Shown here piece by piece: positions 27,950-40,353 of a DNA stretch of 64,000 nucleotides; position 1 is the first letter of the stretch, and each line of letters starts with the position of its first letter. The DNA comes from Xestospongia bergquistia. Lineage: Eukaryota; Porifera; Demospongiae; Haplosclerida; Petrosiidae. Position numbers and translations under genes: made by a program. The stretch lies in NCBI GenBank assembly GCA_963965975.1, contig OZ014421.1:5755001-5819000 (forward strand), in the 5' to 3' direction. The notes beneath the pieces are model-generated. The model made no database searches and was not told the origin of the DNA. It was given only the letters and a program-made list of their open reading frames with translations.

Positions 27950-30900
27950 ATGTCTTCAAGTAATAATGCCAGCAATGAAGGTTAGTTTTAAATTTGGGTG
28001 TCCCTGATTCAATGTTATGATTATTTCTTAGGAGAAAGTAGCATTGTGAAGAGACGTTTATTGAATTTAAAGAAAGAACTCAAAGAGTGGGAGGGAGTGT
28101 TTGAGCAAAGTCACGGCCATAAGCCAACAAAAGTAAACATTATAATATGAGTTATGTCTATTTCATTTTATTGTAATAGAATGATATTAATAGTAGTCCA
28201 GCTGATATAAAAGGTGAGTTTAACTTTGGAACTCAGATAGCCTGCCTCAGACCCAGACTTAGGTTTGAGCATGGGATATTGGAAATGACCCAACCCTCTA
28301 ATTTGAGTTGTTATGTTCACTATATATTTTATCATTAATAGCAACTTACAAAGAATACCATCAGCTCAAGGCACAATTGTCTTATAGTACTCAAAATAAA
28401 AAGCCTAACAATATTACAACATTGATAACAAACACGAGTGCACAAACTACGACCACTGCAGCTGTCTTTGGTCAATTTTTAAATAAATCATTTCAAAAGA
28501 TACCAAAACAAGAAACTATTGGAGTAAGTCGTCCTCAAAAAACAAGAAAATGGATTAAAGGAGTCGGTTATACAACAGTTCTTAAAGATACCAGTAATGA
28601 CATCACCAAGGATGTGGGTGAATCAAATGGATTAACCCCTGACATAACACCTGCTAATGAGACATTCCCATTGGTCACTGAAGTAACAAAGATTGATATA
28701 GAGTCTTTAAAGAAAGGTGTTCATAACATTAGAGATACCAGTATCCCTACTGAACTACCATCAAGGTATGTATTAAGTACAATTGTTTCTCTCATCTATT
28801 ATGCTATAGATCTGTTGAGGATGACAATCCATCTGATGCTATTGTTGCCTCCACCCATAAACCCAGACTCAAGCATGGTTATGGAATATCGGGAGTATGG
28901 CTAGATCATGTTAAACCTAATTTGAATACCGACTCTTCAGAAACTATCATCTCTGATACTATGAAGATCAATCACAAAGACACTAGAATATCAAGTAATA
29001 GTTGCTTTGATTGGTTAGAAGGAAGACTAGCTAGCCAAGAGAAAGCAACCATCATAGTGAACAGCTCCCAAGAAAATGCATTTGATTCAGTCAACCAATT
29101 TGAGCCCAGTTGTTCTTTCTTATCTCATCCCACAGAACCCATCTTAATATCAACTGTGGACTCATCTCTGTCCTTTGAAAAGAAAAGGCTGACAACTAAT
29201 GTTATATTAGACTCACTGATTGAGGACAATGTAGAGATGGAGACATTAAGTAATAAAGAAGACACAGAGACAGATGACATAGCAACAGTTAAAAGCCTAC
29301 AAGAAGAAGTGTATACTAGTGACTGTCAAGAGGAGAACATAGTACAGGAATTGAAACATGGGAATCAGTCTGAGCCAAATTCTACCTCACTAAGCATTGT
29401 ACCAACAGTCAACACAAGCAATAATATTTCTGTACCAATTAAAAGAAAAAGGTCAGTGATATTAAGTTTTTGATACTACTGGTAATATTAATAATTTAAA
29501 TAAACTAATTTATATTTAGCACTCTTGTTATTATGAGTGTTCTTGCTAACTAGTTTCACATAGCTAACCTCTCCCTTTCCTTGTCTAAGCAAGGTAGGAT
29601 TGACTATATGAGACTACTTGTTTGCTGTTAAACTGTAAATATGTGCAGCTGGTTTACTAGAAGACTAATGTACATACTTATTTGTGTTGTGTGTAACTGG
29701 ACAATTATCTTTTATGTAGTGGTAATGCTGTCAGTGATAACTTTGTTCGTTTGAACATGAAAGTCAAACGGTTCTCTCGGAAATCTACAAGAATGACAGG
29801 TGCTCAATACAAGAGACAACAATGGAAGCAAAAACAAAAGTGGAGAGCTAACAAGAGTAATCAAGATGCAGGTGGAGGTCAACATAGAAAAGGTTACAAT
29901 GTTTGCTTCAAATGTGGCAAGCCTGGTCACTGGGCAAGAAATTGTACTGATAAAGGTGGTTTTACTAATCTTGGTACTTTTAATGGTGAATCAGTGGAAT
30001 TTACTGATGACATTTCTGGCGTGTTTGAAGAGGACGATCTCTTGTTAGAAGAGATAGACTCTTCTTGTCCATTTCCTTCAGTTGAAGAGGCCACACAGAA
30101 AAGACCAAGAGAAGAGATTAAAGAAGACTGCAACATTGACAAAACTTCAACCTCCATGATAACCCAACCTCTTAATGGAGAAAAGATGACTCAAAGTACA
30201 ATACAACAGACTGATATACCAATCAAACAAATGACTGTAGAGCCATTTTTGTCAGTACAAGACAACAATATTACAGAGAGTAAGTCACGATTGTTCACAT
30301 ATGAAATATTTGTTACATATTAATAGCTATTCCTAATGAGGTACTAACTACATTGAGACAATTTGGTCACAGGGACTTCAAGCCGGGACAGAAGACAGCA
30401 GTTTTACAAGTTCTTTCAGGTAAAGTAAGAAATCATTGTATTATAATGTGTTATTACAATATGTTATAGGTATATCCACTCTATTGGTTCAGCCAACTGG
30501 AGCGGGTAAATCACTCTGTTATCAGCTGCCTTCATATTTATATTCTCAACGCTCTCCTTGTCTCACATTAGTTGTGTCTCCCCTTATCTCTCTCATGGAG
30601 GACCAGGTAATCAAGATAAGACAAAGAAGAGAAACTTAAAGGTTTCTGCTTTCGTATATTTATAATATAGGTCAAGAATCTTCCAGCTGGTCTCTCTGGT
30701 GCTTGTTTACATACTAGTCTTTCACATCAACAGAGAGATCGTATTCTCACTGATCTAAGATCAGGTCTGATCAGCGTACTCTTTATCTCACCAGAGACAC
30801 TTGTGGGAGGGGCTTACAATAATGGGTGGGGTTCCTTGATGGCTCATCGGCTTCCACCAATAGCTTTTGCCTGTATCGATGAAGCTCACTGTCTGTCAGA

Positions 30901-33900
30901 ATGGAGCCATAATTTTAGACCTACATACTTAAGAGTACACAAGGTAGGTAACTTAAATTAGTTATTATTAGTTAATAATTAGTTATTAAGTTATATTAGC
31001 TATGGATTATGTGTGAAGTTTCCATTCATTCATCCATCCATCTGTACATGTATTAATGTATTCATTCATATGTCCATCTACTCATTTGTATGTCCATATA
31101 TGGTTCTATCACCCATCCATCAAATTATCTCTCCATTTACAAATGTACTATATATAAATACATGTGCTACTGTTACTGGATGTCATTGTATCTAATGTAG
31201 GTCTTAAAAGAACAATTAGGAGTTCAATGTCTGTTAGCAATAACAGCTACAGCCAGTCAATCTACAGTTAGTAATATAGCACAGTTACTGAATATCAGAG
31301 AGGAACACATTATATTGGGATCAGCTGTACCAGATAATTTGGTTATTTCAGTGTCATGTGAAGTAAACAGAGAACAAGTATGTAAGATATACTAGTTACA
31401 AATGTAGTATACAATATTGTACTGGATATACTAGTTAGTTTGCAATAATGTACTAAGATATACTAGTTAGTATACAATAATGTACTGAGATATACTAGTT
31501 AGTATACAATAATGTACTGAGATATACTAGTTAGTATACAATAATGTACTAAGATATACTAGTTAGTATACAATAATGTACTGAGATATACTAGTTAGTA
31601 TACAATAATGTACTAAGATATACTAGTTAGTATGCAAAAATATTCTGCATGTATATATTGTAGTGAGCCTAAAGTGAAATATATGTACAGTACTTTTCAA
31701 GACATTTGATTACATAGAAATTACATGTTCTACTGATCAAAAGTTTCAGCTGTTATTTATTTTCTCTTTCATAACAGGCGTTACTTGACCTCTTACGATC
31801 CTCTCCATTTAATAGTTGTGAATCAATCATCATTTATTGTACAAGACAACAGACAACAGAACGAGTCGCTCAATTGCTACGAACATCTTTACAATATATG
31901 TCACATGACCACTCTGAAATGACTACTGATAATGATATTCATAGCTCTAACAGACTCAAACGAGGTGGAAAACGTCGGAAAATCACATGGGCTGCAGAAT
32001 GCTATCATGCTGGTCAATCATCTGCCCATCGTAAGAAAGTTCAAACAGACTTTATGTCGGGAAAGTTACGTATTATTGTCGCCACTGTCGCCTTTGGTAT
32101 GGGACTCAATAAGGCTGATGTGAGAGCTGTGATACATTATAACATGCCGCAGAGTTTTGAGTCATTTGTACAGGAGATAGGAAGGGCTGGACGAGATGGA
32201 GAACCTGCATACTGCCATACTTTTATAGATGACAAAGTAAACAACTGACAAAAAATTAAAATATAACATTTTATCAATTAATATTAAAAGAATACACATA
32301 CATTTAATCAATACTATAAAATCATATTAATATTGGAACCTTTTATAATTTTTTAACATAAGACTTTTCTTCTATTTTGATTTCTCTTAGGGAACTGATC
32401 CATTAGAGTTAAGACGTCATATATATTCTAACAGTGTGGATTATTTCTCTGTCAAACAACTTATACAACATATATTTCCATCTTGCTCCTGTACTACAAT
32501 AGAAACTAACAATCAAACAGACACTGAAGATAAAGGTAATATAATACAAATATACTAATATTTTAACAAATGTAAGTCACCAATTATTGCTGTAGTCACT
32601 AATTGGTTGGTTATTTATAACTCCTCTCAATGTATATGTATATATATTTGACTTTACTATAATATAACTATATTATACTGGTATTGTATCATTAACAATA
32701 CGATAAGACATTAAATTAGATTTGCTGGGTCTCATTAATGTGGGGGAGGAAGGGACATGCCCTTTTGAAACTTTGCCGCCTAATTGGAAATAGTGTAGGG
32801 TGTAAAACATATTGCTCCCCTCCTTACTCGACTACATTCCAAATTTCCCTCCCCTTGAACAAATTTTTAGATGAAACCCTGGATTTGGTATGGTACCTTG
32901 TAGTGCAATGATTACATTTTATTTCTCTATAATCCCAGGTTGTTCTGGACATGAAGTAGCCATTTCTATTGATTCCCTTGTCCATTCCCTTGATCTCAAA
33001 GAGGAGACTTTAGCGACTATGTTATGTTACTTAGAGTTTCAAGGTTGGATTGAAGTGTTGAACCCTATCAATGATACTTGTTGTCTAAAGTGTTACGGAG
33101 GACCTGGACAATTAAAAGCCCTTGCTAAACGAGTGCCAGCAGTTAATGTTGGAATCAACATTGAAAGGAAAAAAGGTAAGGAAGGTGTTTATAAAGGAGT
33201 ATAACCCTTTCTTAGTCCTTTAATTAACATCAATTGACAATGCAAGGTCTTGTCTCCCCTCTCAAAACTAGTCACATCTCATTGGTAAAAGACCTGTGTG
33301 ATGTATATCAACTAACCACACTGTCTCGGGTGTGTGCTCTCCCTTTTTCTGGGCACTACAGTTATCTCTAACTGTAGTGTCCTTTGTTAAGTGCAATATT
33401 TAGAGGATTGATGTTCTTTATTTTACCTGTGAGTATTAATGGATGTTGTTTGTTATTTTCTTTCCTTACCAAAGAAAATAATATTTCAACAATTCAATTT
33501 GTTTTTATCAACCAGAACAAAAATGTTGGATGATTTTTGCAAATAAAAAGCGAAACAAATGCTGTCAAAAATACAACAATATATCTACAATGTAGTATCA
33601 GTCAATCTTATTCTGTGTATTGTAGGTACTTATACTGATCAATCCAGCTCTGTTTCATTTTCATTGACACAAGCAGCTAATACATTACAATGTGACTCAT
33701 TGGTAGTATACCAAGTCCTCCGAGATCTTCAATACAATGATTACGATACTAGTTCTAGTGGACACACTAGTACTGTAACAGTAGAGTTCAATAATATGTC
33801 CTTTCATTTGACAACACATGGAGATATTACTGATGATGAGAAAGACATGATAAATGAACAACTTTTAAAGAAAGTCAAAGAAAGAGAAGAAAGAGATGTT

Positions 33901-34317
33901 GAGAGATTATATCGTTTGTATTCAATTTTAAAACATGGTTCACAAACTAGCTTTGGAGATGAAGGACAAGATAGTCCATCTTTAAAAAAATTGTTACAAT
34001 TATATTTCCTTGATAAACTTGATTCAGACTACCTCCATTCACTAGGCATAACTCACTATTATCAGTCAGATCAATCTCTTACTGAGAGACAAGCGTATCA
34101 CATACGTCATGATATACAAGCTTTATTGAGTTGTTATGACGACCATCAATTCACTGGAAGGACTATAGCCAGAATACTTCAGGGCATATCAAGTCCGTGT
34201 TACCCAGCTGAAGTGTGGGGTAAATGTCACCAATTTTGGAGAAAACATTTAAATGTTGACTTTAATATATTGTCTAGTATGGCTACTGAAGAATTAATAA
34301 AATTTAATCATAAATAA
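27950..34317 (+). CDS. RECQL4: RecQ-like helicase 4, complete, 14 exons
   Basis: Family role: 3'-5' DNA helicase acting in replication initiation through its Sld2-like N-terminus, and in DNA repair. Exons: 27950-27980, 28032-28132, 28180-28213, 28342-28765, 28810-29451, 29720-30279, 30327-30419, 30470-30606, 30671-30943, 31201-31377, 31778-32236, 32391-32535, 32939-33175, 33626-34317, giving 1334 residues (human 1208). The N-terminal 70 residues match the Sld2-like segment ([20 protein letters not shown], then [14 protein letters not shown]). A CCHC zinc knuckle is at 473-486 ([14 protein letters not shown]). Helicase motifs: QPTGAGKS (Lys642), DEAHC (744-748), TATAS, and the [10 protein letters not shown] motif VI. 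The C-terminal RECQL4-specific region includes [20 protein letters not shown], then FWRKHL. No break was seen. It is divergent with P450 copy 3. Confidence 0.96.
31385..31635. repeat. Minisatellite, 32-base unit, about seven copies
   Basis: Tandem copies of a 32-base unit containing GATATACTAGTTAGTATAC and AATAATGTACT, in the RECQL4 intron between exons 31201-31377 and 31778-32236. Confidence 0.88.
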
Positions 34318-34773
34318 TTAACATTAATTTATTAATTTTATATCAAAAATAAAGGGGACTTTATTAATGTTCTAGAAGTTATTACTTAGTAAAACTTATT
34401 TCAGTGTGTACTTGTTACAAGTTATATTAAGTTTTGAGTCATTTGACTTGAAAGTTTAAATGGCAGAGACTATTCACACACACCAAGTATACATATATTG
34501 GAGGACAATGGCTACAAATTTCAATCATTTTGTTCTTCATTCAAATGTAGACATAAAACCTGTATGATATAGTTTATCTTTGTCATGTGGATTGAAGGTT
34601 TAAGTGGCAAGAACTATTATAATATTGCACACACTCACATACCAAGTACATCATGCAGGACAATAGCTACAAATTTCAATCATTTTTATCTTCATTAATT
34701 CAAATTATAAAACCTAACAAAATCAATAAAGGGAAACAACTATACATAATAATAGTAGTTAATTGCCCATTGT
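34318..34773. other. Convergent intergenic region, RECQL4 and TspO-like 3' ends
   Basis: No coding signal. An imperfect internal duplication is visible: two stretches near 34440-34560 and 34590-34690 share CACACACCAAGTA, GGACAATGGCTACAAATTTC-type and TTCATT blocks. Confidence 0.5.
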
Positions 34774-35742
34774 CTAGTCTTTCACTGGTTTGAAAGAATG
34801 GCGACGAGAAGTAATCCAAGGCCTAAAGAAAGCAAACATTACCCACATTATGGCTCTTATTATAAACAATATAATAGTGACGATAAGTAACACAAGTGTA
34901 AAGATACTATTACGTCTGTTCTCATCGTCATCTCCAAAATGGGCAGAAAGTACTCCAGATAGTGCCCATATCACAACAAGATACACGATAAAAACAAGTC
35001 GAAGAAATCGATCAAGAATTGTGTTCTCCAAAACAAAGTACAACAAGAGTAAAAATGAAAGTATACTCAAAGCTGCTGTATCTACATCAGTCCCATTTAA
35101 GTCAGCATAATACTCGAGAATTATTGAGAAGTTGATCAATGTAGCTATGGTTACCCATGTACCATATATAGCAAGTCCATTTACTACCACAATTTGAGTG
35201 ATATAGAAATCTAATTTGAACCATTTTGAGTGGTCACTTGATGGTGGCTGTTTGTACAGATAAACAACTTCAACTCCAACTGCAGTCCAAAGAGACACAG
35301 CTATCAGAAAAATAAAAGGAAATGCAACCTGAGGATATTCGTTACCCCAAAGATAACTCCAAATGATGTTACAGATGTTTGTAAATCCATAGAGAAGATA
35401 CACTACTGGAGTGATAGTTTTGGTGAAAGAGGGTCGAAAGACAAAAGACCAGCCATATAGTATCCAAAGGACCTGCCAAGCATAGATGATACCCCAGATA
35501 GAAAATGTCCAACCAGCAGGAGTTATCTCTGTATAAAACTCATCAGAGACATTTATAGTACCATTTTTAAAACCAAACTTAGAAGCATCATTAGAGGCTG
35601 CTAAACCATTGACAACAAATGTTGCCAACAAAATCACTGATGTGAGAGAGAGGCTTATAATTTCAAGCACTGATATTTTTTTTGTCTTTGCTGGTAATTC
35701 ATTTTCTTTGATTAAAGAGCGACTGACTTCTTTACTTGACAT
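34774..35742 (-). CDS. TspO/MBR-like multi-pass membrane protein, paralogue 1 (intronless)
   Basis: A single uninterrupted 322-residue frame with about eight hydrophobic segments (roughly 28-48, 78-100, 112-132, 137-163, 178-203, 225-240, 246-266, 280-305). The Trp/aromatic motif EITPAGWTFSIWGIIYAWQ at 72-90 matches the start of the long TspO/MBR-like (tryptophan-rich sensory) proteins, where it follows the first loop. Other Trp-rich stretches (IIWSYLWGNEYP, LSGVLSAHFGDDDEN) fit the same kind of protein. Core TspO binds porphyrin and cholesterol; whether these long relatives do is unknown. Possible N-glycosylation sites (NGT, NVS, NGT) lie in loops. An intronless gene among intron-rich neighbours could reflect retrocopying or an intronless ancestor; the tandem paralogue is also intronless. 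Confidence 0.8.
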   Translation of the reverse strand: MSSKEVSRSLIKENELPAKTKKISVLEIISLSLTSVILLATFVVNGLAASNDASKFGFKNGTINVSDEFYTEITPAGWTFSIWGIIYAWQVLWILYGWSFVFRPSFTKTITPVVYLLYGFTNICNIIWSYLWGNEYPQVAFPFIFLIAVSLWTAVGVEVVYLYKQPPSSDHSKWFKLDFYITQIVVVNGLAIYGTWVTIATLINFSIILEYYADLNGTDVDTAALSILSFLLLLYFVLENTILDRFLRLVFIVYLVVIWALSGVLSAHFGDDDENRRNSIFTLVLLIVTIILFIIRAIMWVMFAFFRPWITSRRHSFKPVKD

Positions 35743-36409
35743 CTTGAACTTAGTGGGCTACGTACAAAGTACAAAAAATTACAATAACCCTTTGTTACAG
35801 TTTGTTATGTAACAATGAACAATGAATATTATTATATGAATTAAAATTATGCTCAGTTATATCATCAACATGTCCTCTGCACATGCATAATATATAGTTA
35901 TAGGTAATGTATGGCAGTGTCTAGTCTAGAGTGTGCCATACTTAATTGTCAAATTAATACATTTAGGTTCTGATATTTAAGGTCTAAGGTATAGTATTAA
36001 ATTTCCATTAATTATTGCATCATTACCAGCAATCTAGACAATGCTATTATTGTAGACCTCTGTCTATGGTATAACAGCTGGTATGATCTCATGTATGTTA
36101 CAATATCTATATAATTATATGGCAAAAGTAGTAGTTCTGCTTTTTATAACTAATTATGCCTAACCTAACCTTTTGCCTTTAATTCTAATGATATCAGCTG
36201 ACCAATGTCTTTGAAGCATAGAATTTTGATATGTATAATTATTGCTGCTTGAAAGACTGTCACATGATGATGCTTAATGACTGGATACTGATTAATGTAC
36301 CATTTAATATTTCTAATATTTTTTGACTATTCAAACAATTTTGCAAAAAAATAATAAAGGCAATCGACTAATTACAATGCAATAATTATACATAATAGTT
36401 ATTTCAACT
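35743..36409. other. Intergenic region between the TspO-like paralogues
   Basis: No coding signal in either strand. It should hold the promoter of paralogue 1 and the 3' flank of paralogue 2. Confidence 0.5.
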
Positions 36410-37375
36410 TCAAACTACTGGCTTTGAACCATAGCGATCAGAAGTAATCCAAGGCCTAAAGAAAGTAAACATTACCCACAGTATGGCTCTTATTATAACC
36501 AATATAATAGTGAGGATAAGTAACACAAGTGTAAAGATACTATTACGTCTGTTCTCATCATCATCTCCAAAATGGGCAGAAAGTACTCCAGATAGTGCCC
36601 ATATCACAACAAGATACACGATAAAAACAAGTCGAAGAAATCGATCAAGAATTGTGTTCTCCAAAACAAAGTACAACAAGAGTAAAAATGAAAGTATACT
36701 CAAAGCTGCTGTACCTACATCAGTCCCATTTAAGTCAGCATAATACTGGAGAACTATTGAGAAGTTGATCAATGTAGCTATGGTTACCCATGTACCATAT
36801 ATAGCAAGTCCATTTACTACCACAATTTGAGTGATATAGAAATCTAATTTGAACCATTTTGTGTGGTCACTGGATGGTGGCTGTTTGTACAGATAAACAA
36901 CTTCAACTCCAACTGCAGTCCAAAGAGACACAGCTATCAGAAAAATAAAAGGAAATGCAACCTGAGGATATTCGTTACCCCAAAGATAAATCCAAATAAT
37001 GTTACAAGTGTTTATAAATCCATAGAGAAGATACACTACTGGAGTGATAGTTTTGGTGAAAGAGGGTCGAAAGACAAAAGACCAGCCGTATAATATCCAA
37101 AGGACCTGCCAAGCATAGATGATACCCCAGATAGAAAATGTCCAACCAGCAGGAGTTATCTCTGTATAAAACACATCAGAGATATTTCCAGTACCATTTT
37201 TAAAACCAAACTTAGAGGCATCATTAGAGCCTGCTAAACCATTGACAACAAACGTTGCTAACAAAATAATTGTTGTGATAGAGAGGCTTATAATTTCAAA
37301 CACTGATATTTTCTTTGTCTTTGCTGGTAGTTCGTTTTCTTTGACTAGAGGACCATTGGAATCTTTAGTTGCCAT
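36410..37375 (-). CDS. TspO/MBR-like multi-pass membrane protein, paralogue 2 (intronless)
   Basis: A 321-residue frame, very similar to paralogue 1 throughout, with differences concentrated at both ends (start MATKDSNGPL, end DRYGSKPVV). I chose the ATG at 37375 because it aligns with paralogue 1 and is followed by the shared KENELPAKTKK. The frame is open further upstream to 37450, but that extension enters a perfect palindrome and is not conserved. The motif EITPAGWTFSIWGIIYAWQ and the aspartate-rich GDDDENRRNS loop are kept. The pair is a direct tandem duplication. Confidence 0.8.
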   Translation of the reverse strand: MATKDSNGPLVKENELPAKTKKISVFEIISLSITTIILLATFVVNGLAGSNDASKFGFKNGTGNISDVFYTEITPAGWTFSIWGIIYAWQVLWILYGWSFVFRPSFTKTITPVVYLLYGFINTCNIIWIYLWGNEYPQVAFPFIFLIAVSLWTAVGVEVVYLYKQPPSSDHTKWFKLDFYITQIVVVNGLAIYGTWVTIATLINFSIVLQYYADLNGTDVGTAALSILSFLLLLYFVLENTILDRFLRLVFIVYLVVIWALSGVLSAHFGDDDENRRNSIFTLVLLILTIILVIIRAILWVMFTFFRPWITSDRYGSKPVV

Positions 37376-37404
37376 CTTGAAGATGAGGTAATTGCTGTAC
37401 AGTA

Positions 37405-37507
37405 ATTCTGTAACAAAAGAAAGGTGATTATAAAGGGCTGCTCTTAGCACCTGTGTTGTTGGTGCTAAGAGCAGCCCTTTATAATCACCTTTCTTTTGTT
37501 ACAGAAT
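37405..37507. repeat. Perfect 47-base inverted repeat with a 9-base loop
   Basis: Left arm 37405-37451 and right arm 37461-37507 are exact reverse complements, and the loop is TGTGTTGTT. It lies 30 bases upstream of the start codon of TspO-like paralogue 2. The arms contain GGTGATTATAAAGGGCTGCT and a TTTGTTACAG acceptor-like end. RNA from either strand would fold into a 47-base-pair hairpin. It could be a recent fold-back mutation, a mobile-element relic, a small-RNA precursor or an assembly artefact. Confidence 0.95.
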
Positions 37508-38244
37508 ATTGTGTAACTCTGCTGACATGATTTAGAATCATTATATAGTGTTACATCATCACTATGTTGTTTGCGCATGTTTACAAGTATTCACTAGTGC
37601 AAAATTATTGTAACAGCATGTAATAAGCAATGACAAAGATATGACTGTAGTCTGTAGTACTCCTACAGTGTGACCTATAACCCTGACTTTGTCAACACCG
37701 GATGTAATATTTTTATGCAGCATTGGCTCAGGAGTATGGCTTTACATCAGCTGATGTATATGCCAACCTGAATTATTTATAAGGTACTCACTATACACAT
37801 ATGATGAGCATGTGATACCAGCTACCAGCTGTCGATATTATTAAGTATAAAATAGAGATATCTCACTATCAAAAGTGGCTATATTTGTATAATACACTTA
37901 TTGAAATTATGCTGAAGACAGTTCATTGAATTGACACAGCAGGCCTGCTCAAATTTGAGGCTGTATACAATAAATCCAACTCTCAGAGCCATCTAAACAA
38001 CCCACAGTTATAGGCTTGAACCCAGTTGTTTCAGTGACTTTGATGACAGAGATAAATACCTGCTAATTTCCCAAAATTTATCCAAGCTTTTATAATAATT
38101 TTAAAAGGTTAATACTTCAATGATAAATGTAAACATGATTAGACTTAATTTGGTAATAATTATAAAAGTGGTGTCCTATTGGTAATATTTTGATATGGTA
38201 GAATTTTCAAATTAGTTTAAAATGATAAAACAACTAAATCATAT
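37508..38244. other. Intergenic region, no gene seen
   Basis: Between TspO-like paralogue 2 and the 3' end of the minus-strand MBOAT gene. No coding frame or RNA gene is supported. Confidence 0.5.
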
Positions 38245-38738
38245 CTAATCTATGTGGTTCTTCTTTGCTTCATTAAACTGCTGACTAGTGGTTAGTTCTG
38301 TTTGTTTTTCTTTCTTGGTGGATCTTTTATTAGGCAATATTAATACAGCTGACACTACTAATATGTACGGCATATAATAATAGAAACTAAAGGAAAGAAA
38401 AATAGCTTTAAATGGCACAAGAATTGACATGATAAAATTGTAATAATTACACAATCTCATTCTGAAAGGGGTGTGGAAGTTTATATTAATTAACCCTTGG
38501 ACACGGTTATTTTTAAATGCATGTTTTATTGTCATGGAAGCTCTCACTAAATGTGTCACAGACCATACTACTTTACTTTACTGACCTCCATAGCTGTGTA
38601 GCATCATCCCAAAATAATAATGTGTGTGAAATTTGAGCTAAGTCTTTACAATGGTTGGTCCACATTATAGTAACAATATCATACAATAACTTAACAAGAG
38701 GTGGTTCTTGAAAATGATGCCATATTAGTCGACGTGTC

Positions 38739-38836
<98 letters not shown>

Positions 38837-40308
38837 GAGAGACACAGAGAGAGACACACACACAGAGAGAGGAGAGAGACAGAGACAGAGATACTATACT
38901 GTCAACTTTGATTACTAAATATTGGGATTCATTATTCATTATTTATATACCTTTCTAGCAGCCAATGTCAATATTCCTATAAAAGTAAATGTGATGTAAT
39001 AGGCAGGATAAAATCCATGCCAAACAGCAGACACAATAACTGTTTGTATAACAGGATACCATGTAGTCCGTTCATACACAACTCTATGAATACAACACTG
39101 AGTATTATACTAATAACCAGACAAACTCTGACCTTCTAAGCCAGGTTGCCGTAGTGATATTCCATGCATTAATTTGTTCACGTGGATTCCTTCCTAATTC
39201 CATTTTTAATACATCAATATTTTTTACTAAATCCCATTTAGCATTGCCATTGTTGTCATAACCATTAAACCCTAACCCTGCAGCATTACTAACACTATCA
39301 GCTGGAGAGAGTGAGAGAGAGAGTGAGAGAGAGAGAGAGGAGGGGGGATGAAACTGATATTAATAGTACATAACAAAACAAAATCATTTATTGTAAGTAT
39401 ATGAAAGTAATATACTGTCACAATTAGTGCACACTTTTACATGAAGAACATGTCATATAATAAGAGATCATTCAAACTGTCAGTAACACTTATTTAAGTC
39501 ATAACTGCTGGTAATAACCATTCATGATATGATCATACTAAACACATGATAAACACATGATAAACACATGATAAAATATTATACAATTCAAACAATTCTA
39601 CGTGACTTACCTATCAAGTAAGCAAAATAATACTTACAACGACCAACAAACGAAAATATCATTATATTCAAATGTCGTCTTAGAAACGGCAAAGAGGGAT
39701 CTGTAATTGATATAACATAATATAATATTAATATAACATAGTGCTGAACTAAAGTATACCATTGAAGTTACCTAATATTAAGTGATACGATAATCTGTCA
39801 TCGTATCTTATAACAATGAACAAACAAACCAGTGAAGCTACTAACTTCTTTAGTAGAGGAATCAATGGACTTGGATCAGATGATGTCTATTAAATAGATA
39901 CACACTATAGTAAATGGACAGGCATATAGTATCCCTTTTGTTTATCCATTAAGTCATTCATCCATCCATCAGCACGTAATGGCTATAACTTTGACATGTT
40001 GTTATCAATAAAGACATGTAATCACTTTGGTTAGTTACTGACATTTTTCTTAGCAGGTGCCATGTTTCTTCCAGTAATAAAGTCATCATATTCTTTATAG
40101 GTAGAAGTGGGACCAGCCAGAAATGTAAAGAAACAAAAGTTATAACTGAAATATTCCAGTAATGATGGCACAGCACTATAAGAAGATAATATAACATGAT
40201 GACCATATAAGGAGATACCTCCACCTTATTTTTTGTTTTCTCTGATCATCATTTAATTCATTATCCTCTCTAGCTACTCCTACAAAAATAATATATTATA
40301 TTGTGTCA

Positions 40309-40353
<45 letters not shown>

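Noticed and set aside
32750-32885. Possible second copy of the small inverted-repeat element found at 27270-27434
   Set aside because: It shares only G-rich and C-rich stretches; I could not find matching ends.
34790-37093. Plus-strand frames opposite the TspO-like genes
   Set aside because: They are antisense shadows of the two conserved minus-strand frames and have no splice sites or family match.
38701-38958. Open frames on both strands over the GA tract (Arg/Glu and Ser/Leu repeats)
   Set aside because: They are translations of a dinucleotide microsatellite in an MBOAT intron.
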